Position numbers and translations under genes: made by a program. Below the pieces are notes generated by a model that made no database searches, was not told the DNA's origin, and worked only from the letters and a program-made list of their open reading frames with translations. From Acidobacteriota bacterium (lineage in GTDB: Bacteria; Acidobacteriota; Terriglobia; Terriglobales; Acidobacteriaceae): a stretch of DNA of 64,000 nucleotides. Where the stretch lies: the NCBI GenBank assembly GCA_021818105.1, contig JAKAFB010000006.1, positions 37,609 through 101,608 on the forward strand. Reading direction: 5' to 3'. How positions within the stretch are numbered: the first letter of the stretch is position 1; every line of letters begins with the position of its first letter. Of the stretch, positions 10,813-20,178 are shown one piece after another.

Positions 10813-11523
10813 TCAGTCGACCATGACTTCGCCGGGCAGGATGGGACGCGTGCGCGGGAGTGCGCCGGCGTAAGCGAAGAGGCTCATTCCGAGCAGGACA
10901 CAACAGAAGATGGTGAGCTTGACGATGCTGGCGAGGCGAGTCTCCGGCAGTGTCTTCCAAAGGATGAGGAGAGTGGTTTGCGCGGCTGTGACGGCCCAGA
11001 CAGCGCCGTAGAAGTAGCGGCGCTCAATGCCCTCGTTGCGCGTGGACCGGCCGACGCGGGGGAGGTTTTCGAGCAGGCCGCACATGAGGATGGCAACAAG
11101 GATGGGGAAGTAGCCGTAATGATAGATCTGCTTGAGCTTCCAGACGCCCGAGTACGTGGCGTAGACGAGGCCGGCGAGGTTGAGCAGGGCGAAGTTGATG
11201 ATGGCGTTCCAAGCGAAGGTGTAGCAGACCTTGCGGTAGAGCGGATTTGGGCGGTCCTCATCAAAGCGAAGGATGTAGGGGCGCGGCTCGACGCCGGGCA
11301 ACTGGGCGAAGAGGCCGGCGATGCCGGTGCCAATGAGCACGATGCAGAGCCATGCGAAGTTGGCGCGGCTGAAGCCGTGTGCAAAGAGGCTGAAGGTGAG
11401 CGGGCCGGGCGCGAGGAAGAAGACCCAGATCCAGATGGGCCAGTGAGCCAGGCGATAGAGACGCGTGTTACTCTGGCGAATTTTACGCTCGTGCGCGTAC
11501 TCGACCCTGCCACTGTAAGCCAT
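10813..11523 (-). CDS. Polytopic membrane protein, unknown
   Basis: A 236-residue protein I do not recognise. It shows about six hydrophobic segments (around 25-45, 55-75, 105-125, 135-155, 170-190 and 198-218) separated by charged loops such as RFDEDRPNPLYRK and RSTRNEGIERR, so it is an inner membrane protein. There is no signal peptide or catalytic motif that I can name. It lies 64 bases upstream of plsY on the same strand and may be co-transcribed with the phospholipid genes. Coding is supported by length, hydropathy periodicity and codon use like its neighbours. Confidence 0.7.
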   Translation of the reverse strand: MAYSGRVEYAHERKIRQSNTRLYRLAHWPIWIWVFFLAPGPLTFSLFAHGFSRANFAWLCIVLIGTGIAGLFAQLPGVEPRPYILRFDEDRPNPLYRKVCYTFAWNAIINFALLNLAGLVYATYSGVWKLKQIYHYGYFPILVAILMCGLLENLPRVGRSTRNEGIERRYFYGAVWAVTAAQTTLLILWKTLPETRLASIVKLTIFCCVLLGMSLFAYAGALPRTRPILPGEVMVD

Positions 11524-11987
11524 CGGCGCAAGTGTTGCAGATGACGGAGAGCGGCGTCAAATGGCACGCACGGTGCGATGGGTGTTTCGCAGAGGCGCGA
11601 AATTTTCGGCAAGCGCTCTGTGGAAAACTGCAAATAAAAAAGGGGGGGTGGGGGTACCTACCCTATACCCTCAGCCCTCAACTTTGCGGTGCAGACGCAG
11701 GCTGGATTGGAACTATGTCCATTGTGCGATCAACGGGGGAAATAATCGGCAAAGCTGAAGGGAGAATTTTTTTGCGGCTTGAGCGGAGTGGGTTCCCATC
11801 CATGCGTATCGCTGCGCGGCCGCCCTGGATGGGTCACCATTTGGGTAGATGATTGGGACTTACCAGTCAACGCTTTTGACTGGGGAAAGAAGGCTGGGAC
11901 GGAAGTCCACCCAAGTCTTGCTGGATGTAACTCATGTACCACAATCGTGTAGCAGCAGACTCTGTACATTGCGCGCGGTGCTGAGAC
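11524..11987. other. 464-base intergenic region with G-tract and palindromes
   Basis: No convincing gene is seen here; the one open frame across it gives a low-complexity protein unlike anything known. It holds a G-rich run at 11642-11654 next to a C-rich stretch, and two palindromes: CCCATCCA (11795-11802) with TGGATGGG (11826-11833), and CCAGTCAA (11863-11870) with TTGACTGG (11876-11883). It separates two minus-strand membrane protein genes, so promoters for the left gene should lie within it. Confidence 0.5.
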
Positions 11988-12239
11988 TTACACTCTTCGT
12001 GCCCTGTGCACTGCGGCCCAGAACAGAGAGGCCAGACAGGAAAAGAGGGCGGCGTTGAGGACTCCACCAATGGGCGACAGAGCCAGCCAGACGATGAGGA
12101 ACACCATCAAGGCCCAACCGATTGTGTGCTCGCGGTTCGCATAGCTTTCACTGATTGCCTTGCGAAACGCACGTCTCTGTGCTTCACGGACTTCAATCAC
12201 TCTGGGGTCAAGGTGCTGCGTATCGGCCATAGGAATCAT
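11988..12239 (-). CDS. Small membrane protein, unknown
   Basis: An 83-residue protein, not recognised. The N-terminal half is hydrophilic and basic (EVREAQRRAFRKAIS); the C-terminal half contains two hydrophobic segments (about 41-58 and 61-77) ending in HRARRV, consistent with a two-helix membrane hairpin. GGAGG lies just before the ATG at 12239; the in-frame ATG three codons on (MADTQH) is an alternative start. Coding is plausible from the ribosome binding site and hydropathy, but it may be lineage-specific. Confidence 0.5.
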   Translation of the reverse strand: MIPMADTQHLDPRVIEVREAQRRAFRKAISESYANREHTIGWALMVFLIVWLALSPIGGVLNAALFSCLASLFWAAVHRARRV

Positions 12240-12491
12240 GGTCCTCCAACTTCTGTTTTTTGTGGGTTGCCCAGAAACTGGATCAACTGTTTATTACTGT
12301 TAACGAAACTATGGTTCATACTCAATCCGTCCTTCAGGGGATAGCTATGGCGGAAATGTAATTAAGAGAAACTAATCCATAAGTCTTCTTACTTAGAGCT
12401 ATCTTGTGCATTGCGCAGGATGCAGTGATGCCTGGATGTGGCCGCACAAAAAGCTATTGCAAACATCGTAAGCAGGCGTAGAATGTGCCGC

Positions 12492-12857
12492 ATGCTTTTG
12501 ACCACAAACATTGAGAAGCTAAAGGCAGAGACAGCGGTGGTGACCTTTGCGGGCGCTATGACTCTGGGGACCTCGCTGAAGATGGCCGACGCGCAGGTGC
12601 AGTCCGCCATAGCAGAAGGAGTAACTAGCCTGGTGTTTGACCTGTCTGACGTGGATTATGTGGACAGCGCCGGTTTGGGGATGATTGTGTACACATACGG
12701 GACACTCAGCGAGAAGAAGGGCAATCTTCGGCTGTGCGGAGTTAGCGCACGTGTCATGGATTTGCTGAAGATGACAAAGACTGACACGTTCATGACCATC
12801 GACGGTAGCCGTGCAGACAGTCTGACCGCGCTGATGAAGGGCACGGCGGAGGCGTAG
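12492..12857 (+). CDS. STAS domain protein (anti-sigma factor antagonist type)
   Basis: A 121-residue single-domain STAS protein, the fold of SpoIIAA-like antagonists that bind an anti-sigma kinase when unphosphorylated. The core signature VDSAGLGMIV carries the serine (about S57) that is the phosphorylation site in the family, preceded by LVFDLSDVDY. The frame is open from 12438, but the STAS fold begins at the ATG at 12492; starts at 12483 or 12438 cannot be excluded as the ribosome binding site is weak. No partner kinase or sigma factor adjoins it, so its partner must be elsewhere. Confidence 0.8.
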   Translation: MLLTTNIEKLKAETAVVTFAGAMTLGTSLKMADAQVQSAIAEGVTSLVFDLSDVDYVDSAGLGMIVYTYGTLSEKKGNLRLCGVSARVMDLLKMTKTDTFMTIDGSRADSLTALMKGTAEA

Positions 12858-12965
12858 GTTGCACTTTGGAATTAGCACCTTGCGCCCATGCGATAGGCAG
12901 GACACGGACACAGAAATCCTGAAAAAATTTCATCTCTGGGATGACAGGGAAGAGCTTAGCGGCGG

Positions 12966-14330
12966 CTAGATGCCTTTAGGTTTGGCGGCGCGGATGCGGC
13001 GGATTTCTTCCATGCGCTGGGCGAGTTGTTTTTCGCGGCCTTCCTGTGTGGGGTGATAGTACGTGCGGCCCATGAGGGAATCGGGGAGGCAGTTCATGTC
13101 TGCAACGCGGCCTTCTTCGTCGTGGGCGTAGCGGTAGCCTTTGCCGTAGTCCAACTCCTTCATGAGGCGCGTGGGTGCGTTGCGGAGATGGAGAGGGACG
13201 GGCTCCTGGCGGGTGTGCTCGACCTCGTCGAGGACGGCGCCGTAGGCGGTGTAGACGGAGTTGGACTTGGGTGCGAGGCAAAGGTAGACGACGGCTTCGG
13301 CGAGGGCGAGGTCGCCTTCGGGTGAGCCGAGGAACTCTATCGCTTGCTTGGCGGAGAGGCAGAGGTTGAGCGCCTCGGGAGCGGCGAGGCCGATGTCTTC
13401 AACGGCCATGCGGACGACGCGGCGGGCGAGGTAGAGCGGGTCTTCTCCGGCGGCGAACATGCGGGCGAGCCAGTAGAGCGCGGCGTCGGGGTCGCTGTTG
13501 CGCACGCTTTTGTGGAGCGCGGAGATGAGGTTGTAGTGCTCCTCGCCGGACTTGTCATACATCAGGACGCGCTGCTGAACCGCATCCGCCGCAGTGGATT
13601 TGGAGATGTGATCGCCGTTGTTGAGAGCGAGCTGGGCGGCGACTTCTAGGGTGTTGTAGGCGTTGCGGCAGTCGCCGGAGGAGTAGGCGGCGATGAGGGC
13701 GAGGGCATCGTCGTCGGCGGTGAGGTTGAGGGCGCCGAGGCCGCGGTCTTTGTCTTCGACGGCGCGGCGCAGGAGGGCGACGATGCGGTCTTCACTGAGA
13801 GGCTGGAGGACGTAGACGCGGCAGCGAGAGAGCAGCGAGGAGATGATCTCGAAGGATGGATTCTCTGTGGTGGCTCCGATGAGGCAGATGGTGCCGCGTT
13901 CAACGTAGGGGAGGAATGCATCCTGCTGGGCCTTGTTGAAGCGATGGATTTCATCGACAAAGAGGATGGTGCGGGCGTGCATTTCCGCAGCGCGCTCGGC
14001 GGCGGCCATGACCTGCTTGATCTCCTTGATGCCGCTGGTGACGGCTGAGAACTCAATGAAGTTGGCGTGGGTGGCCTCAGCAATGATTTTGGCGAGGGTG
14101 GTTTTGCCGACGCCGGGCGGGCCCCAGAAGATCATGGAACCGGGGTCATTGCGCTCGATCTGGACACGGAGTGGCTTGCCGGGCCCGAGGAGATGATCCT
14201 GGCCGGAGTATTCGCTGAGGGTGCGGGGGCGCATGCGCTCGGCCAGCGGCGCCCCTGCTGCTGCCACTGCGTGGGGCAGGGTTTTGGAGGGGCTTGATTG
14301 GCCCGAAGGCATGTTGTCAAAGAGGCTCAT
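12966..14330 (-). CDS. rarA: Replication-associated recombination protein A (MgsA/RarA AAA+ ATPase)
   Basis: AAA+ ATPase related to clamp loaders that acts at stalled forks and single-strand gaps. The 454 residues carry Walker [10 protein letters not shown] (about 70-78), Walker B LFVDEIHR (about 123-130), sensor [10 protein letters not shown] and the conserved MgsA C-terminal part ([14 protein letters not shown] through [10 protein letters not shown]). Length and motif order match the family fully. The start overlaps the stop of the upstream methyltransferase in an ATGA quartet, although wait-times between the two functions (fork repair and rRNA modification) suggest only transcriptional convenience. 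Confidence 0.96.
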   Translation of the reverse strand: MSLFDNMPSGQSSPSKTLPHAVAAAGAPLAERMRPRTLSEYSGQDHLLGPGKPLRVQIERNDPGSMIFWGPPGVGKTTLAKIIAEATHANFIEFSAVTSGIKEIKQVMAAAERAAEMHARTILFVDEIHRFNKAQQDAFLPYVERGTICLIGATTENPSFEIISSLLSRCRVYVLQPLSEDRIVALLRRAVEDKDRGLGALNLTADDDALALIAAYSSGDCRNAYNTLEVAAQLALNNGDHISKSTAADAVQQRVLMYDKSGEEHYNLISALHKSVRNSDPDAALYWLARMFAAGEDPLYLARRVVRMAVEDIGLAAPEALNLCLSAKQAIEFLGSPEGDLALAEAVVYLCLAPKSNSVYTAYGAVLDEVEHTRQEPVPLHLRNAPTRLMKELDYGKGYRYAHDEEGRVADMNCLPDSLMGRTYYHPTQEGREKQLAQRMEEIRRIRAAKPKGI

Positions 14331-15130
14331 AGGCGGGCCTTTCGCTGGCAGGAGGCCTCGTAGAGAAGGATGGAGGCGGCGACGGAGGCGTTGAGGCTCT
14401 CAACGGGGCCTGGGCAAGGGATGGTGATGGCGGAGTCGGCGAGGGTGGCTATCTCAGAGGGTACACCGTTGCCTTCGTTGCCGATGATGATGGCGACGGG
14501 GGCGTGGAGGTGCGCGAGATTGGCGAACTGGGCGCCGTGGACGGCGGTAGTGAGGACGCGGATGCCTGCCTGACGAAGACGGAGGAAGCACTCGTCGGCG
14601 GAGGCGGTAAGGAGCGGCAGGCGGAAGAGGCTGCCGGCGGAGGCGCGGACGGCCTTAGGGTTCCAGGGGCTGACGGTGCCGGGGAGGCAGACGACGCCGT
14701 GGGCGGCGAAGGCCTCAGCGGAGCGCAAGATGGTGCCGAGATTGCCGGGGTCCTGCAGGCCGGCAAGGATAACGAGAAGGGTGGGGGTGGCGCGAGACGT
14801 GTCGAGGAGAAGGGGCCAGTCCCAGTGGGGAGGCTGGAGGAGGGCGGCGATGGGCTGAGGTGCCTCCGTGGTGAGGGCGGAGGCGAGAAGCGTGCGGGGC
14901 ATGAGGAGGATTTCGGTCTCGGGCGGTAGCTGGAAATCGTCGAGGAGATGCCGGGCGTCGTCGGCGGCGAAGACGCAGTGGATGAGCAGGCCCGCGCGGA
15001 GGGCTTCATGGAGCAGGTTTGGGCCCTCGATGCCGGCGAGACCGCGAGGATCACGGCCGGGCATGGAAAGGGCGCGTCGCAACTGCTTGAGGCGCTCGTT
15101 GTGCTTACTCTGTACAATGTGAACAGGCAT
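14327..15130 (-). CDS. TrmH/SpoU family RNA 2'-O-methyltransferase
   Basis: Predicted S-adenosylmethionine-dependent rRNA or tRNA ribose methyltransferase with the knotted SPOUT fold. The 267 residues comprise an N-terminal substrate-binding part (about 1-95, with GIEGPNLLHEALRA) and the SpoU domain with its three motifs: LAGLQDPGNLGTILRSAEAF, then IIGNEGNGVP, and near the end IPCPGPVESLNASVAASI. The start at 15130 (MPVHIVQSKH) is chosen over the longer frame to 15298 because similarity to the family begins there; the ribosome binding site is weak. It is coupled to rarA downstream. Confidence 0.88.
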   Translation of the reverse strand: MPVHIVQSKHNERLKQLRRALSMPGRDPRGLAGIEGPNLLHEALRAGLLIHCVFAADDARHLLDDFQLPPETEILLMPRTLLASALTTEAPQPIAALLQPPHWDWPLLLDTSRATPTLLVILAGLQDPGNLGTILRSAEAFAAHGVVCLPGTVSPWNPKAVRASAGSLFRLPLLTASADECFLRLRQAGIRVLTTAVHGAQFANLAHLHAPVAIIIGNEGNGVPSEIATLADSAITIPCPGPVESLNASVAASILLYEASCQRKARL

Positions 15131-15326
15131 CTGATTGAGTTGTTTGCATCTCCAAGGCGATTCTAAGCCGTTTTGCAGCCGTGAGCTGTGAACTTGCAGC
15201 GCTGCGGGTGCTGTGGTAACGTCCGGCTTTGTGGCGTTTGCTCCATGCGGTGTGCCAGCAGCGGCTTGCGGATAAGGGAGACGCCGAGGAAGTTGCAAAC
15301 GCTCGAGGGAACCGAGGTAGACCTGC

Positions 15327-15971
15327 TTGTCGGCGGAAATTTTGCGCGTTCATCCCGACGAACCACAACCTGACCGGATTGATTACATTGTGTCCTGTCT
15401 GCAGAAGGGGGATGTTGTTGCCCTACCTACGGACACGTTTTATGGGCTTGCAGTGGACCCGGTGAACCTGCAAGCGGTGGAGCGGATTTACCAGATCAAG
15501 AGCCGGCAGAAGCACAAGCCATTGTCGCTGTTGATTGCCTCATTGGCTCAGGTGTATGAGCTGGCGCGGGATACGGACTCGATGCTGGACCGGCTGGCGG
15601 ACAAGTTCTGGCCGGGGCCTCTGACGCTAATTGTGCGGGCGGGGACAAAGCTGCCGCTGCGCTCGACGGCGAATACGGGAAACGTTGCTCTGCGCGTGCC
15701 GGATGCGGCGATTCCGCGGGCGGTGGTGGAGAAGCTGGGGCTGCCGATTACGGCGACGTCGGCAAATCTGCAGGGGGCCTCGGAGTGTACGCATGCCGCG
15801 TGCGTGCGTGACCAGATTGGCGACCGGATTCCGCTGATCGTGGACGGCGGGCCGACGGGTCGGTCGCTGCCGACGACGATTGTGGACCTATCTCTGGGTC
15901 CGGGGCGATGGGAGATTCTTCGCGAGGGCGCGATCCCAACGCACGAAATCGTGATGGTGCTGCAGCGCTGA
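15327..15971 (+). CDS. L-threonylcarbamoyladenylate synthase (Sua5/YciO/YrdC family)
   Basis: Makes the threonylcarbamoyl-AMP intermediate for t6A37 modification of ANN-decoding tRNAs. The 214-residue protein is the short, YrdC-type form: GDVVALPTDTFYGLAVD near the N-terminus, the KSRQKHKPLSLLI substrate loop, FWPGPLTLIV, VALRVPD and ITATSANLQG are all present in order. The start is a TTG at 15327 with GAGGT about ten bases upstream. It is transcribed away from the TrmH gene, so promoters of both lie in 15131-15326. Confidence 0.93.
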   Translation: MSAEILRVHPDEPQPDRIDYIVSCLQKGDVVALPTDTFYGLAVDPVNLQAVERIYQIKSRQKHKPLSLLIASLAQVYELARDTDSMLDRLADKFWPGPLTLIVRAGTKLPLRSTANTGNVALRVPDAAIPRAVVEKLGLPITATSANLQGASECTHAACVRDQIGDRIPLIVDGGPTGRSLPTTIVDLSLGPGRWEILREGAIPTHEIVMVLQR

Positions 15972-15980
15972 GATGTGCGC

Positions 15981-16601
15981 ATGAACAAGAAATTCAGCCC
16001 GGAACCAGGGAGGGGGAAGCTGCGCTTTTTCCTCGCAGTGGTGTTTCTGCTTTTGGCGGGAACATTGGGCTGGTCATGCTGGGTGTATGTGCAGATTGAG
16101 CACTATGCGAAGCAGGACCAGGCAGCTCCGGCGGACGCGATCGCTGTGTTTGGTGCGGCGGAGTATGCAGGGCATCCCTCGCCGGTGTACAGGGCACGGC
16201 TGGACCATGCGGAGATGCTCTATGAGCATGGGATTGCACCGCTGATGATTACGCTGGGAGGGGATGGCGGCGACCATTACTCCGAGGGCGGGGTGGGGCG
16301 GCAGTATCTGATGGGCGAGGGCGTGCCGGAGCAAGCGATTATTGCCGAGACACACAGCGAGGATACGGTGGAGTCAGCACGGCGGGTTGCAGCGATTGCG
16401 CGGGCGAACGGGCTGCGGCGCATTGTGGTGGTGAGCGATGGGACGCACATGTTTCGCATCCACGAGATTTGCGCGGCGAACGGGCTGAACGTGCTGACGT
16501 CACCACGGCCGCGAGTGCCCGTGGAGAGCAATCCATCTGCGCTGGGGCCTATTCTGCACGAGATCCTAAGCTACACGGCGTGGAGGCTGCACCTGGAATA
16601 G
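15981..16601 (+). CDS. YdcF/SanA-like DUF218 membrane-anchored protein
   Basis: A 206-residue DUF218 protein; the family includes SanA and ElyC, linked to envelope integrity and peptidoglycan precursor metabolism. A single N-terminal transmembrane helix (about 15-37) anchors a periplasmic domain with the family motifs: DAIAVFGAAEY at the start of the domain, TLGGDGG, HSEDTVESARR and VVVSDGTHMFR. A GTG two codons earlier (15975) is an alternative start. It lies nine bases behind the Sua5 gene and is probably co-transcribed with it. Confidence 0.82.
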   Translation: MNKKFSPEPGRGKLRFFLAVVFLLLAGTLGWSCWVYVQIEHYAKQDQAAPADAIAVFGAAEYAGHPSPVYRARLDHAEMLYEHGIAPLMITLGGDGGDHYSEGGVGRQYLMGEGVPEQAIIAETHSEDTVESARRVAAIARANGLRRIVVVSDGTHMFRIHEICAANGLNVLTSPRPRVPVESNPSALGPILHEILSYTAWRLHLE

Positions 16602-16612
16602 CTGGAGCGGTC

Positions 16613-17503
16613 TCAGGCGTTACGTGTGTACGCGAGGAGCGCGAGCAGGACAAGCGCAAAGGCGGAAGCAGCGACGGTGGAGAGGAAGTTGACTGCGTCG
16701 TTGTTGAGCCAGCCGGGACGCTCGAGGGTTGCGCCGAGCAGACTATCGAAGAACAATCCAAAAATTGCGCCGGACCAACTGACGGCGAACATGATGAGCC
16801 CGCCATGGAGCGTGGCGGCTCCTGTGGCGGCGATGAGGGCGGCAGCGCAGATGCCGGCGGTGGTGCCGCCGAGGCTGATGGCTCCGTCGGTGCCGGGTGC
16901 GACGGGGCGGAGGGTGGTGAGCAGGCGGGGCTGGGCGCTGAGCAACTGACCGAGTTCGGAGGAGACGGTGTCAGCGGCAGCCTCAGCGAGCGCGGCGAGG
17001 CCGACTGTGAGGGGGAGCATGGGCGCTTGGGCCGCGTCCGGAAGCCAGCCTGAAGTGGAGAGCAGGGACTGTGCGGCCTCACTGGAGGCCAGGGCGGCGA
17101 AGCCGAGATTGGAAGCGACCTGTGCGGCGGTGCGGCCGCTGCGGTCTTCCGCAGTACCGAGTTGCTGCTTGCGCTGACGGCCTGCGCTTGTGGATAGGGC
17201 AGTGAGGACCATGAGCACAAGTACAGGGATGAGGGCGGTTCGCCAAGGCAGGTAGGGGAGGGTTGCTGTGGAGAACATGAGGCTGGCGGTGATGACGGCG
17301 CCGGTGGCGGCCGCGGCGAGCGTGGCGGAGCGCAGCTTGAAGGCGACGAGGCCGAGAACGGCGCTGATGCCGAGGGTCCAGAGCGCGACGGGCGCGTCGG
17401 CGTAGGCCCACCAGTGGGTTTGCAGGACGACGCCTGCGGCCACGTAGGGGACGACGAGCAGAAGCACGAGCTTGGACTGCCAGAAGAGCTGATTGCGGGC
17501 CAC
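16613..17503 (-). CDS. DUF92 family integral membrane protein
   Basis: A 296-residue polytopic membrane protein of the DUF92 family, whose plant member VTE6 phosphorylates phytyl phosphate with CTP. About seven hydrophobic helices are visible. Family signatures present are RSGRTAAQVASN, the acidic stretch ALAEAAADTVSSELGQ and TDGAISLGGTTAG. The bacterial function is not established; a polyprenol or isoprenoid phosphate kinase role is inferred from the family only. It converges with the YdcF gene across eleven bases and diverges from the GH31 gene. Confidence 0.82.
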   Translation of the reverse strand: MARNQLFWQSKLVLLLVVPYVAAGVVLQTHWWAYADAPVALWTLGISAVLGLVAFKLRSATLAAAATGAVITASLMFSTATLPYLPWRTALIPVLVLMVLTALSTSAGRQRKQQLGTAEDRSGRTAAQVASNLGFAALASSEAAQSLLSTSGWLPDAAQAPMLPLTVGLAALAEAAADTVSSELGQLLSAQPRLLTTLRPVAPGTDGAISLGGTTAGICAAALIAATGAATLHGGLIMFAVSWSGAIFGLFFDSLLGATLERPGWLNNDAVNFLSTVAASAFALVLLALLAYTRNA

Positions 17504-17607
17504 GCATTCATCGTACAGTGCCTGCGGGTGGTGCGGCTGTTCCTGCTCTAGTGAATCGGTTTACACTCAAGTGCGCGACGCTTTGCCGCGTGGGCAAGGG
17601 GTGAACG

Positions 17608-19998
17608 ATGAAGAGATGGGCTGCGGTTGCAGGACTGGTGAGTGCGGTGGTTCTTTCAGCGGGTGTGTGCGGGGCGCAAGGCGCGGGGCACGGGCTGGAA
17701 CTGGATCGCAAGGGCGAGACGATTGTGCTGGAGCCGTATGCGCCGAATATTGTGCGCGTGACGCTGAGCCTGAAGCGTGAGCCGGCCGTGGCTGCGCCGG
17801 GATATGGCTTTGTGGCGTCGCCGAATGCCCTCGGCTGGACGGCGACGCAGACAGAGCAGACGGATGTCTACCAGTCGTCGCGGATGATGGTGACGGTGGA
17901 CCGGCCGCGACCTGCAGGGCCTCCGCCGCTGAAGACGATGAGCGACATTGGCAAGTACTTTGGCGGATCGACGCCGGGCGCTCACATTGTCTTCAAGTCG
18001 CCGGACGGAAAGAAGCTGCTGGAGATGACGGGCTGGGCGCAGGCGGTGCCGAATCACAAGGATGGCACGGCGAATCTGGCGTATGACCGGCGGCCGACGG
18101 ACGATGAGTTTTACACGGTGGGCGCGTGGTTTGCGTCGCCGGACGATGAGCATTATTACGGGCTGGGACAGAATCAGGAGGGATTCCTGGACCACCGCGG
18201 GCATACGGTGCGCTGCTGGAACGATTACAACGCGCCGGCGGGACAGAGCACGTGCGTGCCGTTCCTGGTGACGAACAAGGGCTACGGGCTGGTGTGGGAC
18301 AACCCGTCGAAGACGACGATTGAGCCGGGCTTCAACGAGCAAACCCGGTGGTCGAGCGATGTGGGGAGCCGGGTTTCATTCTTTGTGATTGCGGGCGCGA
18401 CGGCGGATGAGATCTATGCCGGGTACAAGCTGCTGACGGGGCCGACGCCGATGTTGCCGAAGGCGGCGTATGGGTACATCCAGTGCAAGCAGCGCTACGC
18501 GAGCCAGGATGAGCTGCTTGGGGTGGCGAAGGGCTATCGCGACCGGCATTTGCCGGCGGATGTGCTGGTGGTGGACTGGTTCTACTACACGAAGATGGGG
18601 CAGATGGACTTTGACCCGCAACACTGGCCTGACCCGGCGGCGATGAACAAGCAGCTCCACGACATGGGATTTGAAACCATGATCAGCGTGTGGCCGCGGT
18701 TTGTGCCGGAGAGCCGCTACTACGGCGAGCTGCGGAAGAACGGGTGGCTGATTCACCTGGCGGACGGGACACCGATTGACGGGCTGCCATATGACCGGGC
18801 GGGATCGGATATAGACACGACGAATCCCGAGGCGGCGTCGTGGTACTGGAAGACGATTCGCGTGAACATTCTGAGCAAGGGTTTCGATTCGCTCTGGGCG
18901 GATGAGACGGAGCCGGATTTGCCGCCGAACGGGGCGTATCTTCACGCCGGGCCGGGGACGCAGTACTTCAACATCTATCCGCTGTTGCATACGGGGGCGT
19001 TGTACGACGGCTTTCGCAAGGACGAGCCGGGGCGTCGGGCGCTGATTCTGTCTCGCGATGCGTACCTGGGGGTGCAGCGGAACGGGACGATTGTGTGGTC
19101 GTCGGATATTGCGCCGACCTGGGATACGTTCCGGCGGCAGATCCCGACGGGGCTGGACTTTGCGGCTTCGGGAATCACGTACTGGTCGAACGACACGGGC
19201 GGGTGGCAGTATCTGCCCGGCGTACACCATCCGGCGCATGCGCCGCTGCTGGACCCCTCGGACGCGCGGGATAATGTGGGCGGCTATGACGACTACCCGG
19301 AGCTCTATACGCGGTGGTTTGAGTATGCGACCTTCCTGCCTATCTTCAGGACGCACGGGAGTCGACGGTACAACGAGGTGTGGTCGTATGGGAGGCAGGC
19401 GGAGCCGATTCTGGAAAAGTATCTGCGGCTGCGGTATGCGCTGATGCCATATATCTACTCGCTGGGCTATCACACGTGGATGACGGGGGCGCCTTTCCTG
19501 CGGGCGCTGCCGCTGGACTTCCCGAACGACCCGAAGGTGGCGGACCTGCGCGACGAGTACATGTTCGGGCCGGCGTTTCTGGTGGCTCCGGTGACGGAGC
19601 AGGGAGCGACGAGCCGGAAGGTGTATCTGCCTGCAGGGACGGACTGGTACAACTACTGGACGAACGAGCGCGTGAAGGGCGGGCAGACGATTACGGTGGC
19701 GGCGCCAATCGACGCGATTCCGGTGTTTGTGCGAGCGGGGTCGATTGTGCCGTTGGGCACGCCGGTGGAAAGCACGCATGAGCACCAGATGATTGCGAAG
19801 GTGCGGGTGTTTCCGGGGGCGGACGGGGACTTTACGCTGTTTTCAGATGACGGGACGAGCTATGGGTATGAGAAGGGGGCTGGCGCGGTGACGAAGCTGC
19901 GCTGGGACGATGCGAAGCGGCAATTTACGCATGAAGGCGCAGCGGCATGGAGCGGGCCGGATGGCGCGATTGTGGAGGTGGTGGGGCGCGCGCGCTGA
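17608..19998 (+). CDS. Secreted glycoside hydrolase family 31 (alpha-xylosidase/alpha-glucosidase type)
   Basis: Exported enzyme of 796 residues that should release alpha-linked sugars from oligosaccharides, for example plant xyloglucan fragments. A signal peptide (about 1-23, ending SAGVCGAQG) leads into an N-terminal beta-sandwich, then the GH31 barrel. The catalytic nucleophile is D432 in SLWADETEP and the acid/base is D529 in YWSNDTGGWQ, both in the positions expected for GH31. A C-terminal beta domain with FLVAPVTEQGATSRKVYLP follows. Ends 181 bases before a YVTN lipoprotein gene. Alpha-xylosidase versus alpha-glucosidase cannot be settled from sequence by eye. Confidence 0.92.
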   Translation: MKRWAAVAGLVSAVVLSAGVCGAQGAGHGLELDRKGETIVLEPYAPNIVRVTLSLKREPAVAAPGYGFVASPNALGWTATQTEQTDVYQSSRMMVTVDRPRPAGPPPLKTMSDIGKYFGGSTPGAHIVFKSPDGKKLLEMTGWAQAVPNHKDGTANLAYDRRPTDDEFYTVGAWFASPDDEHYYGLGQNQEGFLDHRGHTVRCWNDYNAPAGQSTCVPFLVTNKGYGLVWDNPSKTTIEPGFNEQTRWSSDVGSRVSFFVIAGATADEIYAGYKLLTGPTPMLPKAAYGYIQCKQRYASQDELLGVAKGYRDRHLPADVLVVDWFYYTKMGQMDFDPQHWPDPAAMNKQLHDMGFETMISVWPRFVPESRYYGELRKNGWLIHLADGTPIDGLPYDRAGSDIDTTNPEAASWYWKTIRVNILSKGFDSLWADETEPDLPPNGAYLHAGPGTQYFNIYPLLHTGALYDGFRKDEPGRRALILSRDAYLGVQRNGTIVWSSDIAPTWDTFRRQIPTGLDFAASGITYWSNDTGGWQYLPGVHHPAHAPLLDPSDARDNVGGYDDYPELYTRWFEYATFLPIFRTHGSRRYNEVWSYGRQAEPILEKYLRLRYALMPYIYSLGYHTWMTGAPFLRALPLDFPNDPKVADLRDEYMFGPAFLVAPVTEQGATSRKVYLPAGTDWYNYWTNERVKGGQTITVAAPIDAIPVFVRAGSIVPLGTPVESTHEHQMIAKVRVFPGADGDFTLFSDDGTSYGYEKGAGAVTKLRWDDAKRQFTHEGAAAWSGPDGAIVEVVGRAR

Positions 19999-20178
19999 TG
20001 CGTGCCTGTTTGCAGACGTGGTTTGCAAGGCGCACACGCGTGGAGCTTTAGACGCGGGATGGAGTGTGCGCAGCGGGGGTGTTCCCATGGGGATTCCTGC
20101 AGCGCCGGCGGTGTCCGATGGCATGCCGGAGAACCGGCTCGCTGATTTACAATCACGAGGTAAGCAGGACAGAACTGA

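Noticed and set aside
11532..11852. 106-codon plus-strand frame in the G-tract gap
   Set aside because: Crosses the G-tract and palindromes, no ribosome binding site, no domain; composition unlike neighbouring genes.
18376..19785. Minus-strand open frame of 469 codons within the GH31 gene
   Set aside because: Arg/His/Pro-rich shadow reading of a gene with both catalytic residues in place; typical of GC-rich antisense frames.
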